NCBI GenBank assembly: GCA_002869265.1
Contig: PKTH01000049.1
Location: 1-41,025, forward strand
Source of the DNA: Candidatus Parcubacteria bacterium
Lineage (GTDB): Bacteria; Patescibacteriota; Patescibacteriia; Patescibacteriales; BM507
Length of the DNA: 41,025 nt
Direction of reading: 5' to 3'
Shown here in pieces: positions 28,618 through 38,123 of this stretch (positions are counted from its first letter, which is position 1; each line of letters opens with the position of its first letter). A program made the translations under genes and the position numbers. A model generated the notes under the pieces. That model did not search any database, had not been told where the DNA came from, and saw only the letters and a list, made by a program, of their open reading frames with translations.

Positions 28618-29304
28618 TTATATTTTACTTTTATTAATATATTCCCAAGACCCCTCCCTTAGGTTGCCTAATTTCAGTCTGCCGATAGAAATTCTTTTTA
28701 ATTTCAAAACTTTAATTCCCAGCGCTAAAAACATTCGTCTAATCTGCCTCTTTTTACCCTCTATAAGTACTATTTCAAAATTTGACCCCGCAATATGTCT
28801 TATTGCTTTCACCCAAACTATTCCATCACCATCTTTTATATCAACACCTTTTTTAAGTTTTTTAATAATGTCTTCCGGCCTCTCCTGCAATTTGTCAGTC
28901 TCTACAAAATATTTTTTTTCACTTTCATAGCTAGGATGGCTTATAGACTGGGCTAATTCCCCATCATTGGTTAAAAGCACAAGGCCTTGACTATCCCTGT
29001 CGAGCCTTCCAACGACGAATAATCTATTATCATTCTTTACTAGGTCAAAAATATTTTTTTCACCTCTAAATTTTCTATTAGAACAAGTATATCCCTTGGG
29101 TTTATTTAAGGCAATATATACATCTTCTTTGTTTCTTTCAACTTTTTTCCCTGCGATCTCCACTAGGTCCTCGTCAGAAACTTTCATCCCAAGTTCAGCT
29201 TTCTTTTTATTTACATTAACACGCTTAGCCCGAATTAAATCTTCAGCCTTCCTTCTCGAACAATAACCACTGTCTGCGATAAATTTTTGTAAAACCACTT
29301 TCAT
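28618..29304 (-). CDS. RsuA/RluB-family pseudouridine synthase
   Basis: S4 domain LQKFIADSGYCSRRKAEDLIRAKRV, VGRLDRDSQGLVLLTNDG, GKKRQIRRMF. Confidence 0.92.
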   Translation of the reverse strand: MKVVLQKFIADSGYCSRRKAEDLIRAKRVNVNKKKAELGMKVSDEDLVEIAGKKVERNKEDVYIALNKPKGYTCSNRKFRGEKNIFDLVKNDNRLFVVGRLDRDSQGLVLLTNDGELAQSISHPSYESEKKYFVETDKLQERPEDIIKKLKKGVDIKDGDGIVWVKAIRHIAGSNFEIVLIEGKKRQIRRMFLALGIKVLKLKRISIGRLKLGNLREGSWEYINKSKI

Positions 29305-29342
29305 TTATTTGACACTTGTTTTTAATTAATTTAAAGTATCTT

Positions 29343-29564
29343 TGCATGAAAACTGAGTAGATGAGTCCGGAATCTCATCTTGTTGGGGTAAATTGATCAC
29401 CTTGTGTGTCACAGTCCCCGTACTCAGGTCATTGTTGACTGTTTGAGCGAGCAGGAGTTTTGACCCCGTTGTCTGCCACCAGCGATGGTGAGTCCTCCAA
29501 AGTCTACGCCGCTGTCTCATTGATTTCATGCAGGGGAGGGGCGACTCCGTCGCCCTTCCCTACT
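29343..29564 (-). ncRNA. Candidate structured 5' leader or ncRNA upstream of the RluB-family gene
   Basis: 12-bp hairpin 29534-29560; 9-bp long-range stem TGCATGAAA(29343-51)/TTTCATGCA(29524-32); inside it CTGAGTA/TACTCAG, GATGAG/CTCATC, GGGG/CCCC and CACCA/TGGTG. Minus-strand extended -10 TGCTATGAT at 29571-29579. Confidence 0.5.
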
Positions 29565-29594
29565 AAAACAATCATAGCACATTTCAATTCAACT

Positions 29595-29618
29595 TTGCAT
29601 AATAAATTTATTATGCAA
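29595..29618. promoter_or_regulatory. Perfect 24-bp palindrome TTGCATAATAAATTTATTATGCAA, candidate operator between divergent RNA candidates
   Basis: Direct reading. Confidence 0.6.
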
Positions 29619-29881
29619 GCGGACTGGTAATCACCCAAATTACCGCTCCTCAACCAAAAGTGCACAGAACCTATTTTGTTCAGAGTTCCTTAGCTCTTGA
29701 GCAGGAAATCTGACCAAGAAGGGATGATCTTCAGCTCCTCCTAGGTTAAGAAAACTCCTTAACCACCCCCTAGCGAAATGCCTTGCCAGACAGTTCTGGC
29801 TCGAACGCATGCCGTGGGGCATCAAAAATGCTGAAGGCCTGTGCACCAAAGGGGCAGTTCATTTTCGAACTGCCCCTTTTT
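29619..29881 (+). ncRNA. Candidate stand-alone structured ncRNA, class not recognised
   Basis: Hairpin GGTAAT/ATTACC; closing stem GTGCACAG(29660-67)/CTGTGCAC(29839-46) enclosing TCAGA/TCTGA, GGTTAAG/CTTAACC, GCCAGA/TCTGGC, ATGCC/GGCAT hairpins; ends in terminator 29851-29881. Confidence 0.6.
29851..29881 (+). terminator. Intrinsic terminator GGGGCAGTTC-attttc-GAACTGCCCC + T-run
   Basis: Perfect 10-bp stem. Confidence 0.9.
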
Positions 29882-29916
29882 CTTTACTAATTCGTTATTT
29901 TAGTCTAATATACTTG

Positions 29917-29996
29917 TGACCCCACCCTCCCCAAAAGGAGGGAGACAACAACCTTGCTATTGGGCAATATCGCAACGATATTGCCCGTTTTTTTTA
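29917..29996 (+). ncRNA. Candidate small RNA of about 75 nt
   Basis: TATACT -10-like at 29909; hairpin CCCTCC/GGAGGG 29925-29942; terminator GGGCAATATCG-caa-CGATATTGCCC with T8 at 29962-29996. Confidence 0.4.
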
Positions 29997-31343
29997 TTTT
30001 GAGTCCTCTAGTCTTTGCTCCACCCAATACACCCCCATTAAAGCAAATAATAGCCACCACAAAAACGCAAGATCATTTTTAAAATATGGGACATCTACCA
30101 TCCCATGAATAAAAATTTCTAATAAAACTGCCAAAAAACCAATTATTATAATATGGTTTTTCTTCTTTAATAATTTTATTCCAAAATAAATATATTGAAT
30201 AACCAAAAAGAAAAAAGAAAAAAGACCGACAATACCCAACTCTGTCCAAAAGTTTAGAAAAATATTATGAGGGTACAGATATATCTCCACTGGTCTCCAA
30301 TGCTGAGCCTTATATTTATCATCAAAGATAACTATCTTCCTTCTAAAGTCAGGGTCACGCTCTGCATTGAAAAATATCCCTTCTTGGTGATATGAAGAAA
30401 TGCAGTCTTGATAGCCGGATAGACCACAACCAGAAATAAAATTTAGATCATTCTTAAGCATCTCACCTGTTTCTCTCCATTGCTGTTTTCTAACCTCACC
30501 AGAAAAGTCTTTAAGTTGAATTTTTTCAAAAGTGAATGTCTTTAAGTTCTGATTTGTTAATATGACGATAGAAGCTAAAACACCCAAGGAAATAAAGACC
30601 ACTGCAAAACGTTTCGAAAGAAAAATGGAACCAAAAAATATAGCTAATAAAACAGCCCCTAAGGCAGCCTCACTTCTAGCATAATAAATTGCGCTCACCG
30701 ACAAAAAGAAAGTGATCGCTATAAAAAGATTGTAAAATTTGTCCTTTATAAAAATTGGACAACCATCTTTTACAAGATTTATAAAATAGAAATATAAAAA
30801 TACTGATATTGGCCCCAAAAAAAGACCAAGAGCATTTGGGTAGGTGAAAGGCCCTGTAACTCTCAGTTCATTCTCTCCCCCAGACCAGTAGATGCCAAAT
30901 ATTTTTTGTACAAGAGCCCACAGAGAAACCCAAAGAGCAACAACGGCTAAGGACCGGTGCAATCTTTCTCTATTTTTTACTTTTTTATAAAAATTAAAAA
31001 CCAAAACGTAAAACAAGACTGCTTCTATAAAATATGCCTTATATATACCTAGGGCAGCATTGGAAAAACCATTGACTGCAAGACCGATAAAGCTAGATAG
31101 AACAAAAAAGACAATCGCTAAAGAAAATGGATACTTAAGGCGCTTGCTGAAATACTGCTTAGAAAACCCCTTGTTATTATACTTTTTTACTAACCAGAAA
31201 AGAAAAACTCCGAAGAAAGAAATTTCTAATAAAGTAAATGGGATCCCAAATATTTCAAATCTAACAAGGTATGTCGGCAATAAAATAATCAGTAATGGGA
31301 CTCCATAGTTTTCTAGGCTTAATTTAGAGATTGACATTTTCAT
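29994..31343 (-). CDS. O-antigen ligase / polymerase-like (Wzy/WaaL-type) membrane protein
   Basis: Many TM segments; ...GCGLSGYQDCISSYHQ... large loop and YPHNIFLNFWTELGIVGL motif. Confidence 0.8.
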   Translation of the reverse strand: MKMSISKLSLENYGVPLLIILLPTYLVRFEIFGIPFTLLEISFFGVFLFWLVKKYNNKGFSKQYFSKRLKYPFSLAIVFFVLSSFIGLAVNGFSNAALGIYKAYFIEAVLFYVLVFNFYKKVKNRERLHRSLAVVALWVSLWALVQKIFGIYWSGGENELRVTGPFTYPNALGLFLGPISVFLYFYFINLVKDGCPIFIKDKFYNLFIAITFFLSVSAIYYARSEAALGAVLLAIFFGSIFLSKRFAVVFISLGVLASIVILTNQNLKTFTFEKIQLKDFSGEVRKQQWRETGEMLKNDLNFISGCGLSGYQDCISSYHQEGIFFNAERDPDFRRKIVIFDDKYKAQHWRPVEIYLYPHNIFLNFWTELGIVGLFSFFFLVIQYIYFGIKLLKKKNHIIIIGFLAVLLEIFIHGMVDVPYFKNDLAFLWWLLFALMGVYWVEQRLEDSK

Positions 31344-31460
31344 ATTTCTGTATTATATTTTACTATTAACTATAGATCTTTTCATTAATTTAATTATATA
31401 CAAAGAGTTTCATCTTCCAAAAAAACTGCATTTATTCTTACAAACTAAAAGGAGAAAAAA

Positions 31461-31904
31461 ATGAAACCTAACCGACGAACTGTATCGCTGTATTCTATCT
31501 CTCTTCTGATCTTCATTCTGTACTCAACCAGCCTTCAGATCATCATCCCAAAACACATCTCTTTTTTATTTATTTACTCCTCCCTGCTACTTACCTCAGG
31601 TCTAATCGTTTTATTCGGTATACTCCCTGTATTAAGAAACAGGGCAAGAAGTTATTTTACTATAACAACTTTCTTTTCTGCTTGGTGTTCAATGTATTTC
31701 ACTACTAAGTGTTATGATCTGATTCTCGAACATCATTTAATAAATTTCTTTTTTGGCACAGATCTCACAGACAGCCTTTCAATATCAATGGCTATATCCA
31801 CTGCCGCTCTTTCCACCGCTTTCTGTGTTTTTGTTGTAGGGTGGATCATAGCCCTTCTCCTCCCAGAAGCCTGCCCCAACCCATGTGAAGAACAGTATAT
31901 GTAA
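31461..31904 (+). CDS. Small multi-TM membrane protein, unknown function
   Basis: Intact ORF with SD AAAAGGAG and own terminator. Confidence 0.65.
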   Translation: MKPNRRTVSLYSISLLIFILYSTSLQIIIPKHISFLFIYSSLLLTSGLIVLFGILPVLRNRARSYFTITTFFSAWCSMYFTTKCYDLILEHHLINFFFGTDLTDSLSISMAISTAALSTAFCVFVVGWIIALLLPEACPNPCEEQYM

Positions 31905-31909
31905 AAAAC

Positions 31910-31936
31910 AAAACCGTCACAAAAGTGACGGTTTTT
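31910..31936. terminator. Bidirectional terminator
   Basis: AAAACCGTCAC-aaaa-GTGACGGTTTTT. Confidence 0.88.
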
Positions 31937-31937
31937 A

Positions 31938-32903
31938 TTATGTAACTAAAACGTAAAGACCAAGAGAAACCAGAACAACACCAACCACTTTTTGAAACAT
32001 AACCCCCCTGCCAGTTTCTTCTTCTAGGATATCTGGGAACTTCCTAGACAAGAAGAACACCATTATTATTAAAAATGAAAACTGTATACCTTGTAGAGCG
32101 TTTACCATAGCAACATTGCCTAAGCTAATAGACCAATTTAGAAGTATAAATGCCAAAGCAGCAAAAAGACGAACACTCAAGAAAAACCCTAAATTTTTTG
32201 GGCTTTTTTGACCTTTTTGTTGTTCATGAATTTTTCTTCTCCAGTCAGCAACAAACAACATCAAAATCACTCCAACAAATGTGCCCAATCGAGACCATAC
32301 AAAACCACCAATAAAGGGTTGTTCAGAATATATATATTTCATCAAAACATAATAGCCTGCAAAAAGAAGGGCTGACGCAATCGAATTTACTATTAGCCTA
32401 CGAGTGGGTCTATATTGAGCATGAACATGTCCCAAAATGTCACCAAAAACAACTTTAAATTTATCAGACACCTCTTTTAAGAGGTATATTTTTGTTTGCT
32501 TAACTGATATAAGGACACCCCCAATAATCAAAATAATAAATGCTAAAAATTGTCTTTCCACTAAAATCTCTCCAAAGAATATATAGGACAATAAAAATGA
32601 AAAAATAGGAGTAAGCGCACTAACTATTGGAACGACTCTAGTGGCCTCACTCTGGTGCAGGGCTTTATACCAAACAACCAGGGTAACGAGGAATAGAAGA
32701 CCAGCAAATAAATCAAGAGAGAGTTCTTGCAAGTTAGGTGTCCAAAAATCAAGTGGCAATAAAACAAAATTAAAAATACTCCAAACTCCAACAAAAAATG
32801 CGTAAGAGATAGAAGAGTGAATTTTTTTAGAAAGCAAAAACTTATCGGCGACATAAACACCGGCGTTCATAAAATATGCTGAAATGGCTACTAATACCCA
32901 CAT
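31938..32903 (-). CDS. EamA/DMT-superfamily transporter
   Basis: Ten TM-like segments with the duplicated pattern; VVPIVSALTPIFSFLLSYIFFGE. Confidence 0.8.
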   Translation of the reverse strand: MWVLVAISAYFMNAGVYVADKFLLSKKIHSSISYAFFVGVWSIFNFVLLPLDFWTPNLQELSLDLFAGLLFLVTLVVWYKALHQSEATRVVPIVSALTPIFSFLLSYIFFGEILVERQFLAFIILIIGGVLISVKQTKIYLLKEVSDKFKVVFGDILGHVHAQYRPTRRLIVNSIASALLFAGYYVLMKYIYSEQPFIGGFVWSRLGTFVGVILMLFVADWRRKIHEQQKGQKSPKNLGFFLSVRLFAALAFILLNWSISLGNVAMVNALQGIQFSFLIIMVFFLSRKFPDILEEETGRGVMFQKVVGVVLVSLGLYVLVT

Positions 32904-32904
32904 A

Positions 32905-33984
32905 CTATTTAACTGGCTTAATAATTAATAAACTGAAAAATGAATTATATATTTTTTTGGTAAACAGGGAGGCAACAACAGACAAGGGGACTCCAAAAAT
33001 AACAAAAATTAAATATTGAAAATAAAATGCATTACCTATCTTCAAAATAATAGCAAAGAGTGCTTGGAGAACAAAATAATGAATTAGGTATATCCAAAGA
33101 CTATTCTTCCCTAATGATGAAAAAAGCTCAAAGGCAAAAAACTTTTCAATGTGCTCTTTAAAGATAAAAAAAACATTAAACAGTGCAATCGCGTAAAAAA
33201 GCCGAGTATTATAAAAATATCCACCAATCTCAACATTAGGAATTACAATTAATATAATAATTATAATATAGACAAAGACAGAACCTACCCAAAAATACTT
33301 TTCTGGTTTTGTATAAGACACTTCGCTATTAAGAAATCTATTTTTAAGAGAAATGCCGTAAGCAAAGAAAAATAAATACCTTATAAAAAGAGGAATGTCG
33401 TAAAAAGCCCATACTTCCTTTGTGATTAGGGCCAAGACAGTTAAAATAAAACTAAAATATAAAAAACCTCTTTTTTTCGATAACCTCTCAAGAAAAGGAT
33501 ATAAAATATAAAATTGCAAAAGAACAGATAAAAAATAATAAGGCACACTGGCTGAGCCAGAAAGAATTCCGTGAGCTATATCAAAAAAACTCAAAGAATA
33601 AAACATTCCAACTAAAATGGTTATTAGGGCGTAGGGAATAAAAATTCTAGTAATTTTTTTTGCATAAAACTCTTTTGGATTCTTAAAAACCAAAAGAACG
33701 CCAGAGCTTATAAGGAAAAAAGGAACAGCAAATCTCATAAGATCATTAACAAAATATATAATCTCTCTAGATCCAATAGAGTTCTTTAAAAAAAGATCTC
33801 CAATATGAATAATAATAACAGCTATAATTGCCAAGCCCCTCAAAAAATCAAAATACTCAATTCTCTTGCTTCCTTTTTCTGTGTTTCCGCCTTTTACTAA
33901 ACTCGCAAAATACATTCTTCTAAGAAAAGGCACTCCTAAAAGTAGGGCTGCTATTATTGTGGTAAATGCAAATTCAATTATCAT
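32905..33984 (-). CDS. Acyltransferase 3 family membrane protein
   Basis: RIEYFDFLRGLAIIAVIIIHIGDLF, VPFFLISSGVLL, SLWIYLIHYFVLQ. Confidence 0.9.
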   Translation of the reverse strand: MIIEFAFTTIIAALLLGVPFLRRMYFASLVKGGNTEKGSKRIEYFDFLRGLAIIAVIIIHIGDLFLKNSIGSREIIYFVNDLMRFAVPFFLISSGVLLVFKNPKEFYAKKITRIFIPYALITILVGMFYSLSFFDIAHGILSGSASVPYYFLSVLLQFYILYPFLERLSKKRGFLYFSFILTVLALITKEVWAFYDIPLFIRYLFFFAYGISLKNRFLNSEVSYTKPEKYFWVGSVFVYIIIIILIVIPNVEIGGYFYNTRLFYAIALFNVFFIFKEHIEKFFAFELFSSLGKNSLWIYLIHYFVLQALFAIILKIGNAFYFQYLIFVIFGVPLSVVASLFTKKIYNSFFSLLIIKPVK

Positions 33985-35210
33985 TAAATTTCTATCTGAT
34001 TATTTTTACAAATTTTTGAATACATTCGAGCGCTGGGCCTAGCCTTTCTTTCAAATGTTTTTCTATCAACTTCGTATAAACCAAACTTTGGGTCAAACCC
34101 GGCAGCCCACTCAAAATTATCTAGAAGGGACCAATAAAAATATCCTTTTACATTAACTCCCTTCTCTATTGCCTTGTGAACGTATTTTAAATGTGCTGGG
34201 ATAAACCATTGTCTTTTTTTATCTCTTCTGTCTGGTATACCATTCTCCATTACTATTATGGGCAGAGAATATTTATTTAGTTTCAATAAAACATGATAAA
34301 TTCCCCTAGGATATATTTCCCAACCCATATCGTTTGTTTCTATATTTAAATTTTTCCTAAACGGGGGATAGCAAACAATACGGTCGTGAAAATAATAATC
34401 AACGCCAATAAAATCAAGGTAGTTTTTTATTTTTTTCAAAAATCTATCGTTAGCTAAATAATGCATTGCCTTTGCCATGAAAAATTCAATTGGGTTCCAT
34501 TTTCTTGCTGGTTCATAATAATTAACCAAATGAGTTATGCTGACATTTGTGTAAGGAAATATTTTATGGATAATCTTATAAGCCTCATTATGTGCTTTAT
34601 ACAGATTATTAAAAACCTTTATCGCCTCCCTGGGACATTTTTTCTGTGGAGGAAATTTATTAATCAAATAACCATTTAAAACATGCACCAAGGGCTCGTT
34701 TAGTGTTATCCAGTAGTCTATATATTGACCGAGTTCTTCTACTATTTTTAAAGTGTATCTGGAAAAATGTTTTATTGCCTCTGGATTTGTCCAGCCACCC
34801 TTATCCCGTAACCACAATGGATTTGTCCAATGCCAAAGTGTCACAACCGTTTGAATGCCTTTTTCTCTCGCCTCAATTAATACTTTCTTATAATGCTCAA
34901 TTTCTTTTTGATCATACTCATCCTCGCGTGGTTCAATCCGTGCCCACTCTATTCCTAAGCGAAAAGCGCCACATCCCAATTCTTTTACTAAGGCCAGGTC
35001 TTCAGAATATCTATTATAAGAATCACAAGCCTTCCCACAAAGAAAATCATCAGCAATTTTTCCGCTACTTAAAAACTTCTTCGATTCAACTCTTTTCTTT
35101 TCCCATTCACTCCAGTCATTAGTTATTCCACCTTCTATTTGATAGGCACTAGTAGAAGTTCCCCATAAAAAGTTTTTTGGGAACTTTAAAATTTCTTTTT
35201 TATTGTTCAT
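33984..35210 (-). CDS. Glycoside hydrolase family 1 (beta-glucosidase/galactosidase-like)
   Basis: FPKNFLWGTSTSAYQIEGG, FRLGIEWARIEP, TLNEPLVH, PIIVMENGIPD. Confidence 0.93.
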   Translation of the reverse strand: MNNKKEILKFPKNFLWGTSTSAYQIEGGITNDWSEWEKKRVESKKFLSSGKIADDFLCGKACDSYNRYSEDLALVKELGCGAFRLGIEWARIEPREDEYDQKEIEHYKKVLIEAREKGIQTVVTLWHWTNPLWLRDKGGWTNPEAIKHFSRYTLKIVEELGQYIDYWITLNEPLVHVLNGYLINKFPPQKKCPREAIKVFNNLYKAHNEAYKIIHKIFPYTNVSITHLVNYYEPARKWNPIEFFMAKAMHYLANDRFLKKIKNYLDFIGVDYYFHDRIVCYPPFRKNLNIETNDMGWEIYPRGIYHVLLKLNKYSLPIIVMENGIPDRRDKKRQWFIPAHLKYVHKAIEKGVNVKGYFYWSLLDNFEWAAGFDPKFGLYEVDRKTFERKARPSARMYSKICKNNQIEI

Positions 35211-35427
35211 TTTTAAATATTTTATTTAAATTAATTATACCATTTTTTTTAAGTTTCTCTTAATCTGTCGTTTAATACATTAACTATCTTATTTTTTTAG
35301 TTTTTTTAGCAAAAAATTTAGTAATCAACATCATCTGTTAACAATTTGTTAATAGCCAATGTCCCACATTACTCATTTTATCTAATGTTAGTAATATTAT
35401 TTAATATATTTTTATCAACAAAAATCC

Positions 35428-35456
35428 TTGACATAATACTTAAAATCCTCTAATAT
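35428..35456 (+). promoter_or_regulatory. Consensus sigma70-type promoter for 16S rRNA
   Basis: TTGACA - 17 nt - TAATAT. Confidence 0.85.
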
Positions 35457-35574
35457 ACAACTACGTTTAAAAAACGTATTTAAAATTTATCTCGATCAAT
35501 ACTAACAGTGATCAAATCAGCTGTTTTTATTTCGTTTTAAATGGTCATTTACAACCGAAGACAACAATTTTGAT

Positions 35575-35590
35575 GCTAATTGGCATCAAT
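35575..35590 (+). promoter_or_regulatory. 5' half of 16S precursor processing stem
   Basis: GCTAATTGGCATCAAT is exactly complementary to 37266-37281 ATTGATGCCAATTAGC. Confidence 0.8.
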
Positions 35591-35685
35591 TACTCAACAA
35601 ATCTAAGTACAAGTATTTAATATACTACTTCACTTTATCTGGCCCCGCCGGATACTGTGACTTGGTAAGTAAACCAAGTAAAAAA

Positions 35686-37170
<1,485 letters not shown>

Positions 37171-37265
37171 CTAGGGAGATCGGTGAAACCATTGATAAAA
37201 TGGTAAACACAAGGTCGTACATTTTCGAAATTTTGGATTTGCTCCAATGTCGAAAATGTCTGAGT

Positions 37266-37281
37266 ATTGATGCCAATTAGC
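37266..37281 (+). promoter_or_regulatory. 3' half of 16S precursor processing stem
   Basis: Exact 16-nt complement of 35575-35590. Confidence 0.8.
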
Positions 37282-37373
37282 CTCGAAATTTAACGGTTTT
37301 ATGGGACCGTATTCGACGAAAAAAGATTGGTCCTAATATGTTAGTGTCAGTCTTTTTTTGTTATAATGAAAAA

Positions 37374-37577
37374 ATGTTAAACAAAAATTTTAATTTGTAT
37401 AAATTTTTTGATAATTTCGGATTACTTGTCTTTGCGTTTCTAACCTGGGATGCACTCATGGACATCGATGACGGAATTGACGGTTGGAGAGTGTATTTTA
37501 GATTGATAATCGGAATTTTAGGGCTTTTAGTTGATGGATACCTTGTATTCTTCTACAAAGAAAACAAGGGCGTATAG
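37374..37577 (+). CDS. Small two-TM protein between 16S and tRNA-Ile; stop codon lies inside the tRNA gene
   Basis: Extended -10 TGTTATAAT ends 6 nt before ATG 37374; ORF MLNKNFNLYKFFDNFGLL...FYKENKGV ends at the TAG of GGGCGTATAG. Confidence 0.5.
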   Translation: MLNKNFNLYKFFDNFGLLVFAFLTWDALMDIDDGIDGWRVYFRLIIGILGLLVDGYLVFFYKENKGV

Positions 37578-37641
37578 CTCAGTTGGTTAGAGCGCGTCGC
37601 TGATAACGACGAGGTCCATAGTTCAAATCTATGTACGCCCA
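37568..37641 (+). tRNA. tRNA-Ile (GAT)
   Basis: Cloverleaf GGGCGTATAGCTCAG...CTGATAAC...GTTCAAATC...TACGCCC. Confidence 0.96.
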
Positions 37642-37748
37642 CATTTAAATCATTCACTTGATTTAAACACATTTTGGCAAAATATAGATAGTTTTGAGCA
37701 CGTGTGAGTGCGAAATACTTTTCCGTGTCGAAGGCACGCAGAAAAGTG

Positions 37749-37772
37749 CAAATCTATGTACGCCCACATTTA
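37749..37772 (+). repeat. 24-nt exact copy of tRNA-Ile 3' end
   Basis: CAAATCTATGTACGCCCACATTTA also at 37624-37647. Confidence 0.95.
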
Positions 37773-37795
37773 CACTGTGTAAATTGACAATACGA

Positions 37796-37868
37796 CGCGG
37801 GATAGAGCAGTTGGCAGCTCGCCAGGCCCATAACCTGGAGGTCACCGGTTCGAATCCGGTTCCCGCAA
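37796..37868 (+). tRNA. Initiator tRNA-Met (CAT)
   Basis: CGCGGGATAGAGCAG...CCCATAA...TTCCCGCAA; C1-A72 mismatch typical of initiator. Confidence 0.93.
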
Positions 37869-37901
37869 CAAAAATGAGCATACTTTATTGTATGCTCTTA
37901 T

Positions 37902-37973
37902 GCCGTGGTAGCTCAGGGGTAGAGCAAAGGACTGAAAATCCTTGTGTCGACAGTTCAAATCTGTCCCGCGGCA
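37902..37973 (+). tRNA. tRNA-Phe (GAA)
   Basis: GCCGTGGTAGCTCAG...CTGAAAATC...CCGCGGCA. Confidence 0.96.
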
Positions 37974-38049
37974 CAGGTTTAATCACAATTTATTAGCGAA
38001 AACTATTTCATTGCTCTTTTTATCTTCGTTTATAGGTTTGATTAACCAT

Positions 38050-38123
38050 CGGGGCGTGGCCTAGTTGGCTAAGGCGCATGGTTTGGGACCATGAGATCCT
38101 GGGTTCGAGTCCCAGCGCCCCGA
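38050..38123 (+). tRNA. tRNA-Pro (TGG)
   Basis: CGGGGCGTGGCCTAG...TTTGGGA...CGCCCCGA. Confidence 0.96.

Noticed and set aside
29343-29564. Identification of the minus-strand RNA as tmRNA (GCAGACAACGGG could start a tag ORF)
   Set aside because: No tRNA-like T-arm or acceptor stem, and the putative tag does not end in a hydrophobic ALAA-like motif.
29326-29849. ORFs 29326..29529 and 29640..29849 on the minus strand
   Set aside because: Arg/Trp-rich, low-complexity-looking translations that coincide with the paired RNA-like segments; no start signals or recognisable domain. RNA interpretation preferred.
29619-29881. Identification of the plus-strand RNA as RNase P RNA (it contains GCACAGAACC, reminiscent of the ACAGAA element)
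   Set aside because: The partner motif GAGGAAAGUCC and the AGGGUGAAA region are not present in either strand; left as unknown class pending cmscan.
35334-35352. TTAACAATTTGTTAA palindrome and TTATCAACA upstream of 16S as possible replication-origin/DnaA sites
   Set aside because: Only single, imperfect matches in an AT-rich promoter region; no DnaA-box cluster or dnaA/dnaN neighbours.
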